Shown here: piece by piece, positions 12,761 through 25,500 of the stretch
How the letters are laid out: each line of letters starts with the position of its first letter
Numbering within the stretch: the first letter of the stretch is position 1
NCBI GenBank assembly: GCA_013397865.1
Contig: VZTI01005029.1
Span: 131,743-195,742 of the forward strand
DNA: 64,000 bases
Reading direction: 5' to 3'
Source of the DNA: Struthidea cinerea
Taxonomy: Eukaryota > Chordata > Aves > Passeriformes > Corcoracidae
Translations under genes and position numbers: made by a program
Notes under the pieces: model-generated
The model's input: only the letters and a program-made list of their open reading frames with translations
Database searches by the model: none
Told to the model about the DNA's origin: nothing

Positions 12761-14370
12761 AAAACTCCCACCAGACAGAAAGTTTTGATATAAACAAGCA
12801 AATCTACCACTGAAAAAAAGTCCAAGTCTATGAAAAATCTGACTAGTTTTTTCAGAAGTACTGAATTTTGAGACTTTTATTTTCTCAAAATCTTGGGCTT
12901 ATAAGATTTCACAATTCTATATCTACAGAAAGGAGAATTCAGCTGAATGGAAATAAAAGGTCTGAGAATTAAACCTGTGAAGAATCAGTATAGATGATGC
13001 ATATTCATGCACACCTACAAGACTTTTTTTGTAGAAGAAGAAGAACTAATAAATTTGCAGTGCAGATTTCTGTAAGTTGTTTTAAAGAACGACATGATAA
13101 GAAAAATGTTATTTACACAGTATTAATGAATACAGGACTAAACTGCATACAAAGGTTATTTTGCATTGCCTTTCCTTGATTAAAATGTAGAAAATAAAAT
13201 TGTTGTTGTGAAGCGAGATTTAACTTCATGCACTTATTTTACAACGTGAAGCAGAATTCCAATAAGAAACATGGCAAATCCAAGAGACTTGCATATAAAA
13301 ATACAGTATAAATTACTCCTTCATCTGAATACATCTTTGGGATCAACACACACTATTATCCAGTGCTTCTTCATTAAGCAGTTCTCTACCATTATTCAAT
13401 ATTGTCCATAATGCTTCTACTATTTCTATTATCACTATAAAAGTCAAGATTGGATTCTATTTTTAGTTCTCATCTTGAATTGCTTTTTGAGTCTGGATAA
13501 GGTGCCTGTCTTTATTTCTTTTAAGAGAGAAAATGATTATGAATAATGGCTTCCTTTGAATACTGCCTTTCTTTTGAATAATGCTCTGCAGGTGAAACAG
13601 CTTATGGCTTGACCTAAAGTCTAGTGAGTTCAATAAGAAGCTTTTTACTGACTTCAATGAGTTTTGGGACAAAATACCTAAGTAAAAATGAATGATACTG
13701 AGCAACCAACTTTTTATTTTGGGAAATGCCACCAAATTTTTCCTTGAAATTTAATTCATAATACTGTTTTATTACTCCCTTCAAGTGATAACATTTCAAG
13801 TTTTAGATTCTGAATTGAATGCCATATGTAACTGGCCCCAGTAGAGGAAAAAAGGAAAGTTAATATGTCCTAAAAGGTTATTTGAAATATCAACTAAATT
13901 TAAATTGACCAAGTTGGTATTGTCACTAACACGTAATCTAAAAAACCCACTAAAATTTGGTTTTTTTTACTGAAGCAAAATAAATTACAAAAGGAAAAAA
14001 TGGAATGGTATTTTGTTTTGGAACACATTGACAAGTTAGCTTTCTAAAGTGCAGGACAGATTTATTTCAACTGAAGAATTCTCTGCTAGATTGTGTTACT
14101 TTCCTGGTTTTCTTGTATCACTGAGATCAGAATTGCCCCAACAGACTTGTCAGGATTATAATATTCTCTCACATGTTCTCATGCCTCTCTTCAGCTCTAG
14201 TTGCTCAGATTTCCCCACTCTTCTTAAATAGGTTCTCCCAGAGGGGCTGCCACTGACAGTGATGGGCTCAGCCTTATCCAGTGATGGATCCATATTGGAT
14301 CCAGCTGGCATTAGCACTATCAGATAAGGGGGAAGCTTCTGGCAGCTTCTTGCCCCTGCAGCTTCACTGC
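12761..14370. other. Unannotated AT-rich stretch
   Basis: Nothing recognisable was seen. Short overlapping minus-strand open frames near 13463-13799 show no conserved motif. Confidence 0.45.
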
Positions 14371-14462
14371 TAAAAAAAAAAAAAAAAAACAACCCAAAAA
14401 AACCCCAAAAAACCAAACCAAAAAACCAAACCAAAAACAACAAACCAAAACCACAAATCCAA
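14371..14462. repeat. A/C-rich low-complexity tract
   Basis: A run of about 18 A is followed by degenerate AACC, AAACC and CAAA units with almost no G or T. On the minus strand it reads as T runs with GG to GGGG runs. The Trp/Phe-rich open frame at 14156-14443 on the minus strand is produced by it. The composition matches the tracts at 370-530 (opposite strand) and 59146-59258. Confidence 0.85.
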
Positions 14463-16686
14463 AAAAGGTGACACCTGTGCTATTTTATCCTTTAACTGAA
14501 CATCTTCAGTTATCATGAGTTTAAAACAGAGAGCATGTATAATTAAAATTCTAAAAAGTGACCTAGCTGGCTATGAAAGAAACAAGTAAAAAGAAGTTAA
14601 ATGGGCTGCATTTAAATAGTGTAAGTTCACTGGAAGTTCAAAGACTCCTGATCATCCAAAAAAAATCCCAAAATCTAACAAAAAACAGATCTGTCATGTT
14701 AAAAATGTCAGCTGTTTTTCTATTTACCTTGTGGGTAATGCCTTGTGATGGATAATACAAGCAATGGGATTTGATTCTTTATTTTTAGAAATGTTGTAAA
14801 CAAACAACTTTTGTATTTTTAGAAGCAGATTTACTGAATAAACTTGGTATAAAGCAGTAATCTGAAATATATTTACTTCCTGAAGGAGATCAACTGAAGA
14901 TGTTTCTCTCATTTCACTTTAACAAGGACAACAAGAGTTCTAGCAAAGTAGATCAACTGAAGCTGTCATGAATTTACCCTTTCCATCCTCAAAATAGGTA
15001 TATACTAATCTACTTTTATTTTAGTTAAATATCCAGTTATTTTTTATTATTTCTATGAATTTTTGGTTGAAATCAGCAACTGACACAAACAATTACAGTT
15101 GTAGAATCTGTAAAACAAACTATGTGAGGCACTGCATAAAATATCTGAACTATCTGAATAAAGCATTCTGTTGTATAAGGGAGAACTGTTATTTAAAATC
15201 TGTACCTATTTTGCATATAAAATAAAAAAAAATTGGTCACTGAATGTGGAAATTAACATTTGATGGCAATCACTTTGAATCGCTTTGAATAAAAGCAGCA
15301 GAAAAAAACTAGGGAAAGATGTGTGGTGTCTGTGACTGAGCCCTGCATTGATTCCAAACTGCAACAACAGTGTTTGGAAGACAACTTCCAAAAACATTCT
15401 TGTGTGTGGCCAAACAGCTAGAGGCACCACTGGCATGTTTGAAAAACTTATCTGACTATCTGACTGAACAGAATAAATGCATAGGAGTTTACTGGGCATA
15501 ATGTTATGCTCAAGAGAACTAAGCAGTAAAGGCAGGAAACTTTTTACCTTTTTGAGTGTTTTTATATTACAAGCACAATTCTAAGATACTGAGGCAGAGG
15601 AATGGCAGTGAATTTAAGAAAAAATTACAGAAAAATCTACTGAAATAATTTTAATAACAACTATGACATGGTCTAGTGCTGGAGATATCTCAGACCCATA
15701 AGAGATTAGAGTTAGAAGTCCCCAAGGGAGTGTAAAGTTAAAATTTCATACTGCTTCATTTATTAATAGAATCTTCTCTTCAGAGCTGACATAATTTGTC
15801 AAGCACATTAGGTTTTTCCACCATATTTATATAACAACAAAACCAGTGAAAATAACAAACAAACATGTTTATTAGGGTAAGGAGGAAGCTAAAAAAAGAA
15901 ATATCTCCTTAGTATGTCTGGATCATTTCCACAGTACTGCCATATGGCAGATTCAGCTAGTGTGCAGCAAAGATGCAATAATTTGTGATTGTTTTAGGCC
16001 GATCTGGCAACTGTTTACTAAAGATAACAGAATCTAACCTTTCAGTGAAACTGGTGCTATACTCTCAGCATGCACAATCTTCTAATGGTCCTAAGGGGTG
16101 GAAAGTAGTTCAAGTGGTTTACAATGATCAGAGATAATTTTCCTCAATGGCCATAGCCAAAGAATGACTGGAGCTTCCTTTCTGCTTTCTTTGATATGAA
16201 GAAAGGTAGGTAAAAGATGTGTAAGTGTAAGCTTGAATACACAACTGAGGAAAGAAGAGGTCACTAGGTCACTACCAAATGCAATGAAATCACAAAAAAT
16301 GCTGCTAGGTCTATAAGTCTACAATGTACCTTAAAAATGCTAATATAAGAATAAATAAATAAAAACTGTAACTCAGCAGTGGTTTTGCATAACAAAGCAG
16401 CTCTGAAGTACTTACAACTATTTATATAAGAAAGATTCATCCTGACTCATACTATTAATTGCTTTATAAGATTCTAGTTCTGTCATAGTTCAAACCAGAA
16501 ATCTCTACTCTCCTGGTCTTGTATTCTTGCTGGTGGTAGAACTAACACTCTTCTGACCAAGCAAATGAGGCAATTTTTAGAAGAAAACTTCTCAGAAAAA
16601 CTGAACCAGGGTAACAAAATACTTTCTGAAAATGATGATTATGTTAGTGCAAGGCAAGTAAGCAACATCACATGACATGAATCTTT
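14463..16686. other. Unannotated AT-rich stretch
   Basis: No repeat, RNA or coding region that I can support. Confidence 0.45.
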
Positions 16687-16825
16687 AATTCAGAATTATT
16701 TTCCAGAATGTACTGGGTTAAGATGCACTCATCAGTTATCCACTTAAAGCTGTGGAAAATAGTGGTCAGTTCTTATATAGCCACTCCAGAATTCAGAATG
16801 ATTCAGATAATAATTCAGAATTATT
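16687..16825. repeat. Unidentified 90-bp repeat, copy B, with flanking direct repeats
   Basis: The core at 16695-16784 is the second copy of the unit at 12671-12760 (81/90 identical). It is bracketed by a perfect 14-base direct repeat, AATTCAGAATTATT, at 16687-16700 and 16812-16825. That could be a target-site duplication from insertion of a roughly 111-base element. The last six bases of the left repeat are shared with copy A, so the duplication may be partly fortuitous. Confidence 0.65.
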
Positions 16826-19038
16826 ACATATTTTGTGGGCATTATAAAACAACAAAATCCTTGTAGTGCATTTCTTTGCCAGTCTTCCAGAAATATTATA
16901 ATACAATCAAGGTTTTCAGATTTTAAGGGATAGCAGAAGCACCTTAAAAAAAAAAAAAGGGTCCTGTTTTCTTGATATTTGTGCTTCTATATTCCAGCTT
17001 TCATGAGACTTCTATGTAGAACATAAAATAAGCAATATTTTAGACCTTTTATGTTTTGTTTATGCCACAGTCTCCATGTGAATAAAGACTATTAATTTCT
17101 ATTTATAGTAGAAGTATTGATACCTCAACATATAACACTGATAATGATCCCTGTTACTAGTTTAGTGCCTATCAGTACAGTACTAAGGGACAGATTTAAG
17201 ATGCCTAGGAAGTGGACTTCCAGTTTGAAAATGTCATAATATTTCTCTGCTATGGTCCAGTGTAGTTGAGCATCCAGTGTACAAGAAGTCTGATGCATAC
17301 AGGATAAAGACGCTCTGCACAAAGTCAGCTCACATGCTTCTTCCCAGTTTTGCAGATTATGAATCAGTTATCAAATAGAATACTATTTTGCTAGACCTAT
17401 TATTTTCAATCTTTTTTTTCTTTCTTTTTCAAATTTGCAGATAGATATAATATTTCCACTGGAGAAGCAGACCTTTTAACAGCAAATTTTAAGTCAGTCA
17501 AAAATAAGCTCATTTTTCAGTCACCTTTCATATTTCTCTTGGTTTTACCTGATTAATGCTGCAATTCAGAAACTAAACACTTAAACCCACTGTAGCTGAT
17601 GTCGTAGAGAAGCTAAAGAAAAATCTACCCTTAACAAAAGATACAGTAAATTCTGCATTAAATTGAACAAGTTGATAAAGACATATGAGTTAAGAGAATC
17701 GTAAAGTCATAAGGCAATAACAGGGGTCTGTTTGTGGGTCACTGCATTCACCTTCAGGACAGTAGCTATTCTGAAGATTCTGTTTTCTGGTGAAAGAATG
17801 GATTTCAAGAGGGATTTCAAGCAGATCAATGGTGTTGCTTTGCGAGTATTTGTGGGAAATCCTCCCAGCCAGAGTAAAATAACAGGAATATGTTAAAATT
17901 TGTTTACTTTATGTTTACAATATACACTGTATTACAATGTAATTGTTTCAGCAGTGTATCTTCCAGTACCAATAATGGTTCTAGTATTTTTTATTGAGTG
18001 TTTGTCATTTAAGCACTAATTCAATTGCCTTTGCAAATATTTGCTTTCTAGCTGTTACCAGGAAGCTCTGCACAGTGCACCTTCTGAATCAAATCAGGCA
18101 ATCCATATCATTTCACTCAGTGTCTTCCACAGGATTACTTGAAGAAGTAAGCTTTATGTGAGGAATTTAGCAATCTAGGGACTCTGTCATATTAAAAATC
18201 CTCAGTTTGCTTTTGTCTAAAAAACCCCAGTGTCTGAGCTTCAGATTGAACTAAATAAAGTCACTATTTTTTTTTTTTTGTTTGTTTGTTTCTTAGGTTG
18301 TTGAGCATATACTTTGATAGCATGTTTCAACCACTGCCTTTTGTTTTTAATATCACAGCTTCTACAACCAGGCATTTGTGTGAGGTTAATAATCATCAGG
18401 GAACGCAGTTCTAAGATGTTCTGCTAGTGTGTGAATTGGCAAATGACAAGCCTGTATACAGGTACTTTGTAGATGTTCTGCAGTTTCCTTAAGTACAAGA
18501 GCACTTCTTAGAACAAACCCAGACTCTGCGATCACCTGCCCTGCTAATCTTAATTATCTTTAATGAGACTTGGGAGTTCATAATAGCAACACCTTGATGT
18601 TCAACTTCTTAAATCAGTGTATGACATCTTGCCTCCATATTCATCAGCCATATAGTTTAGAATTAGAAGACTGGAATATCTTGTGTCTTTCTAAAAGACA
18701 ACCTTCTTGACTACAATGAAATCAGGAAAACCCCTCCATTTTCTTCAGTAAATTTTTTTCTCCAGTCCTTATGCCTAACAATGGAACCTAATTTCTCATT
18801 TGGACTTCTCTTTTTATTGTCCAAACACTGCATTTTATTTAGATTTTCCCTCGTAGATTGAAGCACCTGTCTGATTGCACCTTTACTCCTCATTGAGAAA
18901 TATATATGAATTATAACTTAGTGGTAAAGTTCACAAGAATCATGTAATACTCTTGACATTATAAAGTACTGTGAAACATCAGCATTCATAAGTTGGCTGT
19001 CTTACCTTCTTAAACCTAAGTACAGTGTCTTGCCGAGA
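16826..19038. other. Unannotated AT-rich stretch
   Basis: Contains short A and T homopolymers (about 16945 and 18268) but no recognisable repeat family or gene. Confidence 0.45.
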
Positions 19039-19560
19039 AGCACAGAATAATTTAGTTGGCAAAGATTTCCAAGATTAGTGAGTGCAACCGTTGATGGGTG
19101 ACTGCCTTGTCAGCTAGACCACAGCTCTAAGTGCCCCACCCAGATGTTTCTTGAAGACCTCCAAAGATGGTGACAGCCTGGGGGTAGCCTGTTCCCATGC
19201 TTAACAACACTTTTCATGAAGAAATTTAGTCTGATATCCAACCTGAATCTCCCCTGGCACAGCTTGAGGCTATGTCCTCTTGTCCTGCCACTGGCTGTTT
19301 GGGAGAAGAGGCAAACCCTCACCTGGCTACAAACTCCTTCAAGGTAACTTTAGAGAGCCATAAGGCCTCCCATGAGCCTCCTTTTCTCTAGGCTAAATAA
19401 CCCCAGCTCCTACAGCTGCTCCTAATATGACTTAATCTCTGGGCCCTTCACCAGCCCCCTTGCCCTTCTCTGAATACACTTCAGCACCTCGATGTCTTTG
19501 CTGAAGGGGCCAAAACTGAGCACAAGATTTTAGGTGTGACTTCACCAGCACTGAGTACAG
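19039..19560 (-). mobile_element. CR1 LINE, 3' portion
   Basis: In antisense orientation this is the 3' untranslated end and the last part of ORF2 of a CR1 element. The plus strand shows the expected order of blocks: decayed terminus near 19040, then the segment around GGCAGCCTGTTCC-like sequence (here AGCCTGTTCCCATGC), the CTGAATCTCCCC block, the TGTCCTCTTGTCCTG block, TCTCTAGGCTAAATAACCCC, and CACTTCAGCACCTCGATGTC. It is 5'-truncated at about 19560. Moderate divergence and indels leave no usable frame. Confidence 0.9.
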
Positions 19561-21189
19561 AAGTTCTTAATTGAACAGATCTGACACACAAAAAATGTCA
19601 TAAACTCATAGAAACGCTCTGCAAACCAGTGTAATTTTGTACAGAAATAATTTGTACAAAACAAAATAAAAAAGGTGAAAGAAAAGAAATAAAACGTGTT
19701 ACTTTGTTCTTTGATATGATATTTAATGTCAGGCTTATTACTTTGCAATTACCAGAATAGATCTGTGCACTTCCATAGGGTTTTACATTCATTTTTTCTC
19801 TTAGTGTTTCCATTACAGAGATATTTTAAAAAATCAAACAGACAAAAGTCAGATTTTATTTAAATTATGATTGGAATCGATAAATTCTACGTAAGTTTCA
19901 GCAGTTTTAATAAACAATAGAATCCATTCAATTTTTTTTTTTTTTTGCTCTGAGATTTTTCAAACTGTTTAAGAAACTAAGAAATGTCTTCTGTCATATA
20001 TCTGAAGATGCACATAATCTTCGGTATTTGCCTGTCATCATATGGAGAAAAGCCTTGGATATTTTTATTTCCTTATGAGCTTGCTTGAAAGTATTCAAAC
20101 TAACATCCCTAGGCAGGCCCGTTAATACCTTTACAAGAGTTAGCTGGCACAGTGGAGCAAATCACCTAGTTTAATTCAGAATTCAATGCTAATTCATGAT
20201 GCCTTCATTGCTCTGTGTTTGGGACAACTAATTAATCAAACTCAGGTTAGGTTGTTGAAATTAACTGCCTAATAGGATTTAAACTGATTATAATTTTCAA
20301 AATAGAATCTCATTACCTGAGTAGATTTGACAGAATGTTTATGTCTATGTTTGAATTGCTAATGTACAATTAGAAAAGTAATCATGTAAAGTATTAGAAC
20401 ACTATGTGCTCTCAGAATTACTTATTACTCCTTGAGTAGCCTCTCTGATACAAGGATAATTTTCCACTAATAAATGAAAAAAAGCAGAATTTCAGTATCA
20501 CATTTGAAATACCTCTTTATTAATCAACACACAACCCATATTGGGCTACTTTGAAGAAAATTCAAAACGCATTGCTAAAATGGAAAAGAAATGGGAAAAA
20601 TACAAACTGCAAAGGAATTTAATCTCTTATGCTACAAAGTCTAGTTTTTTTGCTGATGTGTTTGGAAGCAATAGTTGCTCAAGCGTATGTATGATAAGGA
20701 TCTCTCTGGATTATGTGATCATGTTTTGAACCGCATCTACACACCCACCACCACACACACAGAGACACAGAGAGATCATGAGGGTTGGGATGAAAATTCC
20801 ACCATCTTTTGTTTTGTTCTGGTGGAGCATCCTTGCTCTCCCCATTTCTCTTCAAGCCTGCTCTATTATCTCAGGAGCTCCTGATAAGCCCTGACTGAAT
20901 CAGCTGAGCCACCAAGTGAAGCACTCCTTGGCAGAACCACTTCGTCGCTGAAGTGTCCCTTGACTGTGCCAGGTGGTCTTGCATGATAAAGGTGGGAATG
21001 ATTCTGACCATAACGGGAACATCAACTGCCTGACCAAGGTGGGGAATAAAGAATGAGCAGTTATCCTTCTTAGCCCTGTTAAATCAATCACCTGAATTGT
21101 ATAGCCCAAGTGAAGTGGTGCTGTTGCTACAAGACATTTTGAAAAAATTAATTTTAGCCTGAGTGGAACACTATCATTGGTAAAAAACA
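19561..21189. other. Unannotated AT-rich stretch
   Basis: Contains a T17 run near 19930 and a short CA/GA-rich patch near 20740-20775. No gene or repeat family was recognised. Confidence 0.45.
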
Positions 21190-21870
21190 TCTAGTAGTTA
21201 CCAACTTGTGTTATGGCCAGGATGGAAACTGACTGATGGCTAGAGACAATTATCTTGTTACCCTATCAACAGCAATTTTAAGGGAAGCCCTTTGAGTTCT
21301 CCTGGAATGAAGCAGGCTACACCAGCATCTCCCCCTAAGCAGGACACCTCTTGGAGCTCACGAACTCTAAAGTTTGTGATATTCAAAAGACCGTCACTGA
21401 TGATCAGGCCTAGGTTGATATTCCCCGCCTCACCACTCCTCAAGGCACCTGTTGAGAAATGTTAAGGGATTTGATGTATTTCACTGAACCTGAGTGGAAT
21501 TTTAATAGGAACCTTTACACACATAAATGCAGATATATATGTCTCTTTGTCTGCATCTGTGCATTGATTAAGGTATGAATGCTGTTATTGTGAATCTATA
21601 ATTAAGTCATTTTTGTAAACCTAGTAAACACTATTGAATCACTTTATAAATATTAAATTAGTCAATGATTAAGTGCTGGTAAACCCTTCTGTGCCCTTAT
21701 CTTTTGTAATCATATCCTTTGCACCTTTACCCTTTTGCATTCCTTGTCTTCTTGTAAATCATTCTAAATTGATTCTAATCCAATTTTGTTATGTATGCTT
21801 GATCTATGTAATAAGTAATAGAATGAACCTTGCCATTAAACTCTGTTAAATTCACACTTTCACAATGCAT
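21190..21870 (+). mobile_element. Possible degraded LTR-like region
   Basis: The composition shifts from the AT-rich background to a more balanced section at 21250-21450. It then passes through AT-rich sequence to a sequence with an ATTAAA signal (about 21834) that loosely resembles the 3' part of some avian LTRs. I could not find matching ends or a target-site duplication. This is a weak call and could equally be unique sequence. Confidence 0.2.
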
Positions 21871-22356
21871 ATTAAAACTTGCTTTTTGCCAATGCCTTTG
21901 ATGATGATTCTTGAAGTGACCTAAACATTCATTCACAACATGTATGAAGCAGTGGATCGAATCAAATCCAGTTTGATTTGTGATGTGCATGGAGAATGTA
22001 GCAGAATCCTGAGCTAAAAATAGTTTCAGATGAAGCTAACCTGGCAGATTTATTCCAGTGGCACAAATAGCTGCAAATATCCACTCAGTCCATGGTACAA
22101 GAGCAGTCCACAGAGTGAATGCAACACAAAGACCTTCCTGAATCACTTGGATGTTAAGCCCTCAGCACCAGCCATTACCTGTTTTGCTTTACAGATGGAC
22201 ACTTCTTGCCAATATATGTGAACACTGAAAAGTGTTAGCAGAGAAATTTCCCAGCTTTCTGCAGCACTCTGTCAGAGCTCTGTTTCTCACAGAAACTATG
22301 AAAAACAGTGCTACAGTTTTGTAAGCAAACTTCCTCTATCTTGCACCTGCAGTTGT

Positions 22357-22540
22357 TGTGTAGTATTGTTACGATATTGTCTGGGAAAAATATTCTGAAA
22401 GGTTTTAGCCAAGCGGTATGGGAGGCGGATAGTCGGTGACCAATGACCTTATGGCATGCTGGCAACCCAAGTTATATAAACTGATTTATAGTTAATTAAA
22501 TGGGTTGTTATTGCTCCTGAATGTGTGTCGTTCCTCGCCA
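22357..22540 (+). mobile_element. Tentative short LTR
   Basis: The segment begins TGTGTAG and ends CTCGCCA, and its flanks are GTTGT (22352-22356) and TTTGT (22541-22545), a near-match that would be a target-site duplication with one difference. Inside, the order is promoter-like: a TATATAAA box near 22473, an ATTAAA polyadenylation-type signal near 22495, then a T/G-rich tail with TCGTTCCTCGCCA. CpG-containing GC-richer sequence precedes the TATA box. At 184 bases it is short for an LTR, and the left boundary is uncertain (a start at TGTTACG is also possible). Confidence 0.4.
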
Positions 22541-25500
22541 TTTGTGCCATGTACAGAGACAAATATAGACACAACCATTCTTGTTCTGCAGTCAGTCAAT
22601 AGACTTCACATACACGCACACAAACATACAGCTTCCCCTTGGGTCAGCAATCATGATTGGTAGTGATGAGAGAAAGCATTCGATGGGTACATCTGTATTG
22701 GTAAGGACCATTTTCTATATCATTAAATTGTAAGAAGAGTCCCTAGTATAGTTTTCTTGCAGGCCAAAGAGCATTTCCCAAGGCTTTGTGAGTATGTTTC
22801 AGGATTTAGCTCAAAACCCTTGATGTTTGGTTTTGAGGTGCAAGGCTGGTTTGAGCGCAAAGGCAAAGAGACAAGTGCATTCCACAGCATGAATACATAC
22901 ATTTGCATTTCAGGTGGCCTCAGTGCCTGTTACAGGGACACAGTTTTTCCTAAGGCCCCCAGTGAGGGTCTGTGACTGCATTAGACAAGAATTTTTTTAA
23001 AGAATTTTTTGATCCAGATATATAATGTAGAAAAAAATCATTGTGATTTCTGCTCTGTTTCCATGTTTATATGGCTTCCCTCCTTCAGAACTTCTGTCAA
23101 CTTCACAGAAAAAATCTTTTTGTTACATGTGGGTGATGTGATTGCCAAATTTTTTATTGTATTTGCTGAAGACAATTTTCTGGTACAATTTGTTTTCTTA
23201 AAGCATGATTTAAGAAAAAAAAATGAGTGAAAGAATTCTTCTTCCCACAATGTCTTCCCATTTCTTCTTTGAAATCTACTAATTCACATGTGATTTACTA
23301 ATTCACAGGTCCTTCATGTGAATTTTAGGTACAAATCATTTCCTCAGCTCCCTTGGCCAGAAGTGTAACACTGTCATAATAAAGGAGACAAAAGTTATTG
23401 TGCACTGTTTGCAAGTAATACGACATGTTTACATTTAAAAACCAACCAACCAAACTTCACTTCCTTCAAGGTTATATAAAGACCACATGCTAGAACTAGC
23501 ATTCTGTCTCACGTTTTAGATGCACTAATGTTTTACGGTTAGTTGATGGACTCCATGAACCAGTTTTAGCTAGAATTTTCCTTGTGGAAAATATTTAAAG
23601 TTTTATTGCTATTGGATATTTTACTAAAAATACAGCCTGTAAGATTATCTTGGTAAGATTAACTCTGATAATAAATTTAATATAACCTCCTAAAAAGAAA
23701 CAAAATTACATCAATATCTGACACAGCTGACCAGTCCCACACCATAAAACCAATATCATATTGATACATTGAACTAAAGAAATCTCCACTTGGAACTTAT
23801 TTAATTAACATAATTCTCTTGCATCCCAAGATTTCAATATTAAAATCACTTATGGTTCATATATTAAAAGGATGAAAGGATTTAACTATTGGTTAATACT
23901 TCTCCTTATTTGCATAGTCCCATCTTTTTGCTTTTGTTTTCCATCTTCTCCACCAGTTAAACCACAAAAACATTCAATAAAATTCTGTGTGTGAACTAGT
24001 TTTTTACATATTTAGGTTTTGCAGAGGAGGATTTAATAAGGATAAATATATTCTTCTATCCTAGGCAAACAGCAGAGACAAGATCTTAATCTGTACAGAC
24101 CATGAAGATTCCAGATATACTTGGTCTATGAATACAAAACAGTGTCCGCGAAAGATTTAATTTTGTGTCTTAGCATTGCTTTTAATTCCAATCTAAATTC
24201 TTTATTATAAATTTAACCTTGTTCATCATTGTGATTGTGGATTTGGAAACTTATTTCCAATTAATTATTAGTAATCAATCTGTAAATACTAATTCTAAGG
24301 AATACATTTCCAGCAGTTAACATGCAAGCAATAGAAATCAAAAGATAAAGGTCTTCAAAAAAATGTCATAAGCCCTTTTATCGTGTTCCTACTTTAATTA
24401 TAACGACAATAATAGATACTATTATTATAAATCTCTGTTCATTTGCTCAAGGCTTCCAGTGTTTCAGCCATTCCAAATTTGGCCTGAGATATAAAGACAA
24501 AGTGATTGGATTATGAAACAAGAATTTTAGGTCTGTAATAGTACTGGTTTTCTGTTTCAAGTAAACCTTTATTTTCTAATGCCTTTTATTTTTCCCCTAG
24601 TACTTCTTCTCATTGATTTACATTACATAGGTAATTTCCTGATGTTACATTTACAATAAATAATATATTTGGTTATCATTATTTTCATCAACACTACGAT
24701 AAAACTTGAATGACACAATAATGAAATCAAGTAATGACCAGGAAAAGAAAAGAAATCCTAGTCTCAATTACACAGTGTTAAATATCTTTCTTCTAGTAGA
24801 TAATGAGACCTGTCATTGACCTTATTCAAGTCACTTCTCAAGTTTAAGGTACTTTTTCATTTAACAGGTTGGGTCAATTCACAAGATTTAATATTGACTA
24901 AGATGTCTCTTCTTATTAGCAAATGAATAAGCTCTTCACTGCTAAAGCTGACAATAGAATTGCTTGGATTCCTCCAATTTCAGATTTAGAGCCCTTCAAT
25001 TACCATTTCTTACTACATTCACTAGACTGAATTGTGGTATTTGTTTAAAACCTCAATTTCATTTGAAAATGTATCTATTCTTTACTGCCATTCTTAAACT
25101 GCCATATATATTTACTTCAGTATTTAGTGTAAGATATGAAAACTGGTAGTGCACAAATATGGCCTGCATATGAACAGCTTCGTTTCTTTTTCATCCTAGC
25201 CTTCAGAAATCCTTTAAGTGAACAAAACACCAAATCCAGTTAGCACTGAAATATCTTTTACTGTCTTGGGTTTTGGAAAGGTGAATCAAAAACCTGATGA
25301 AAAAGTACAAATTTGTAAATCTTTCCTACATTTTCCAGTCACCTGCCATAAACCTAGGTCAAATAGGGAAAAATGCATAGATTCGCACCCTTTCCGTAGT
25401 CCCAGAGTCTTTCAGTCCAATGTTTTTAATATTTGCATAAGAATATCCAAGATAAATAAACTACCAATCAAGTAATACAGTGCTGTGTGTATTTTTTAGT

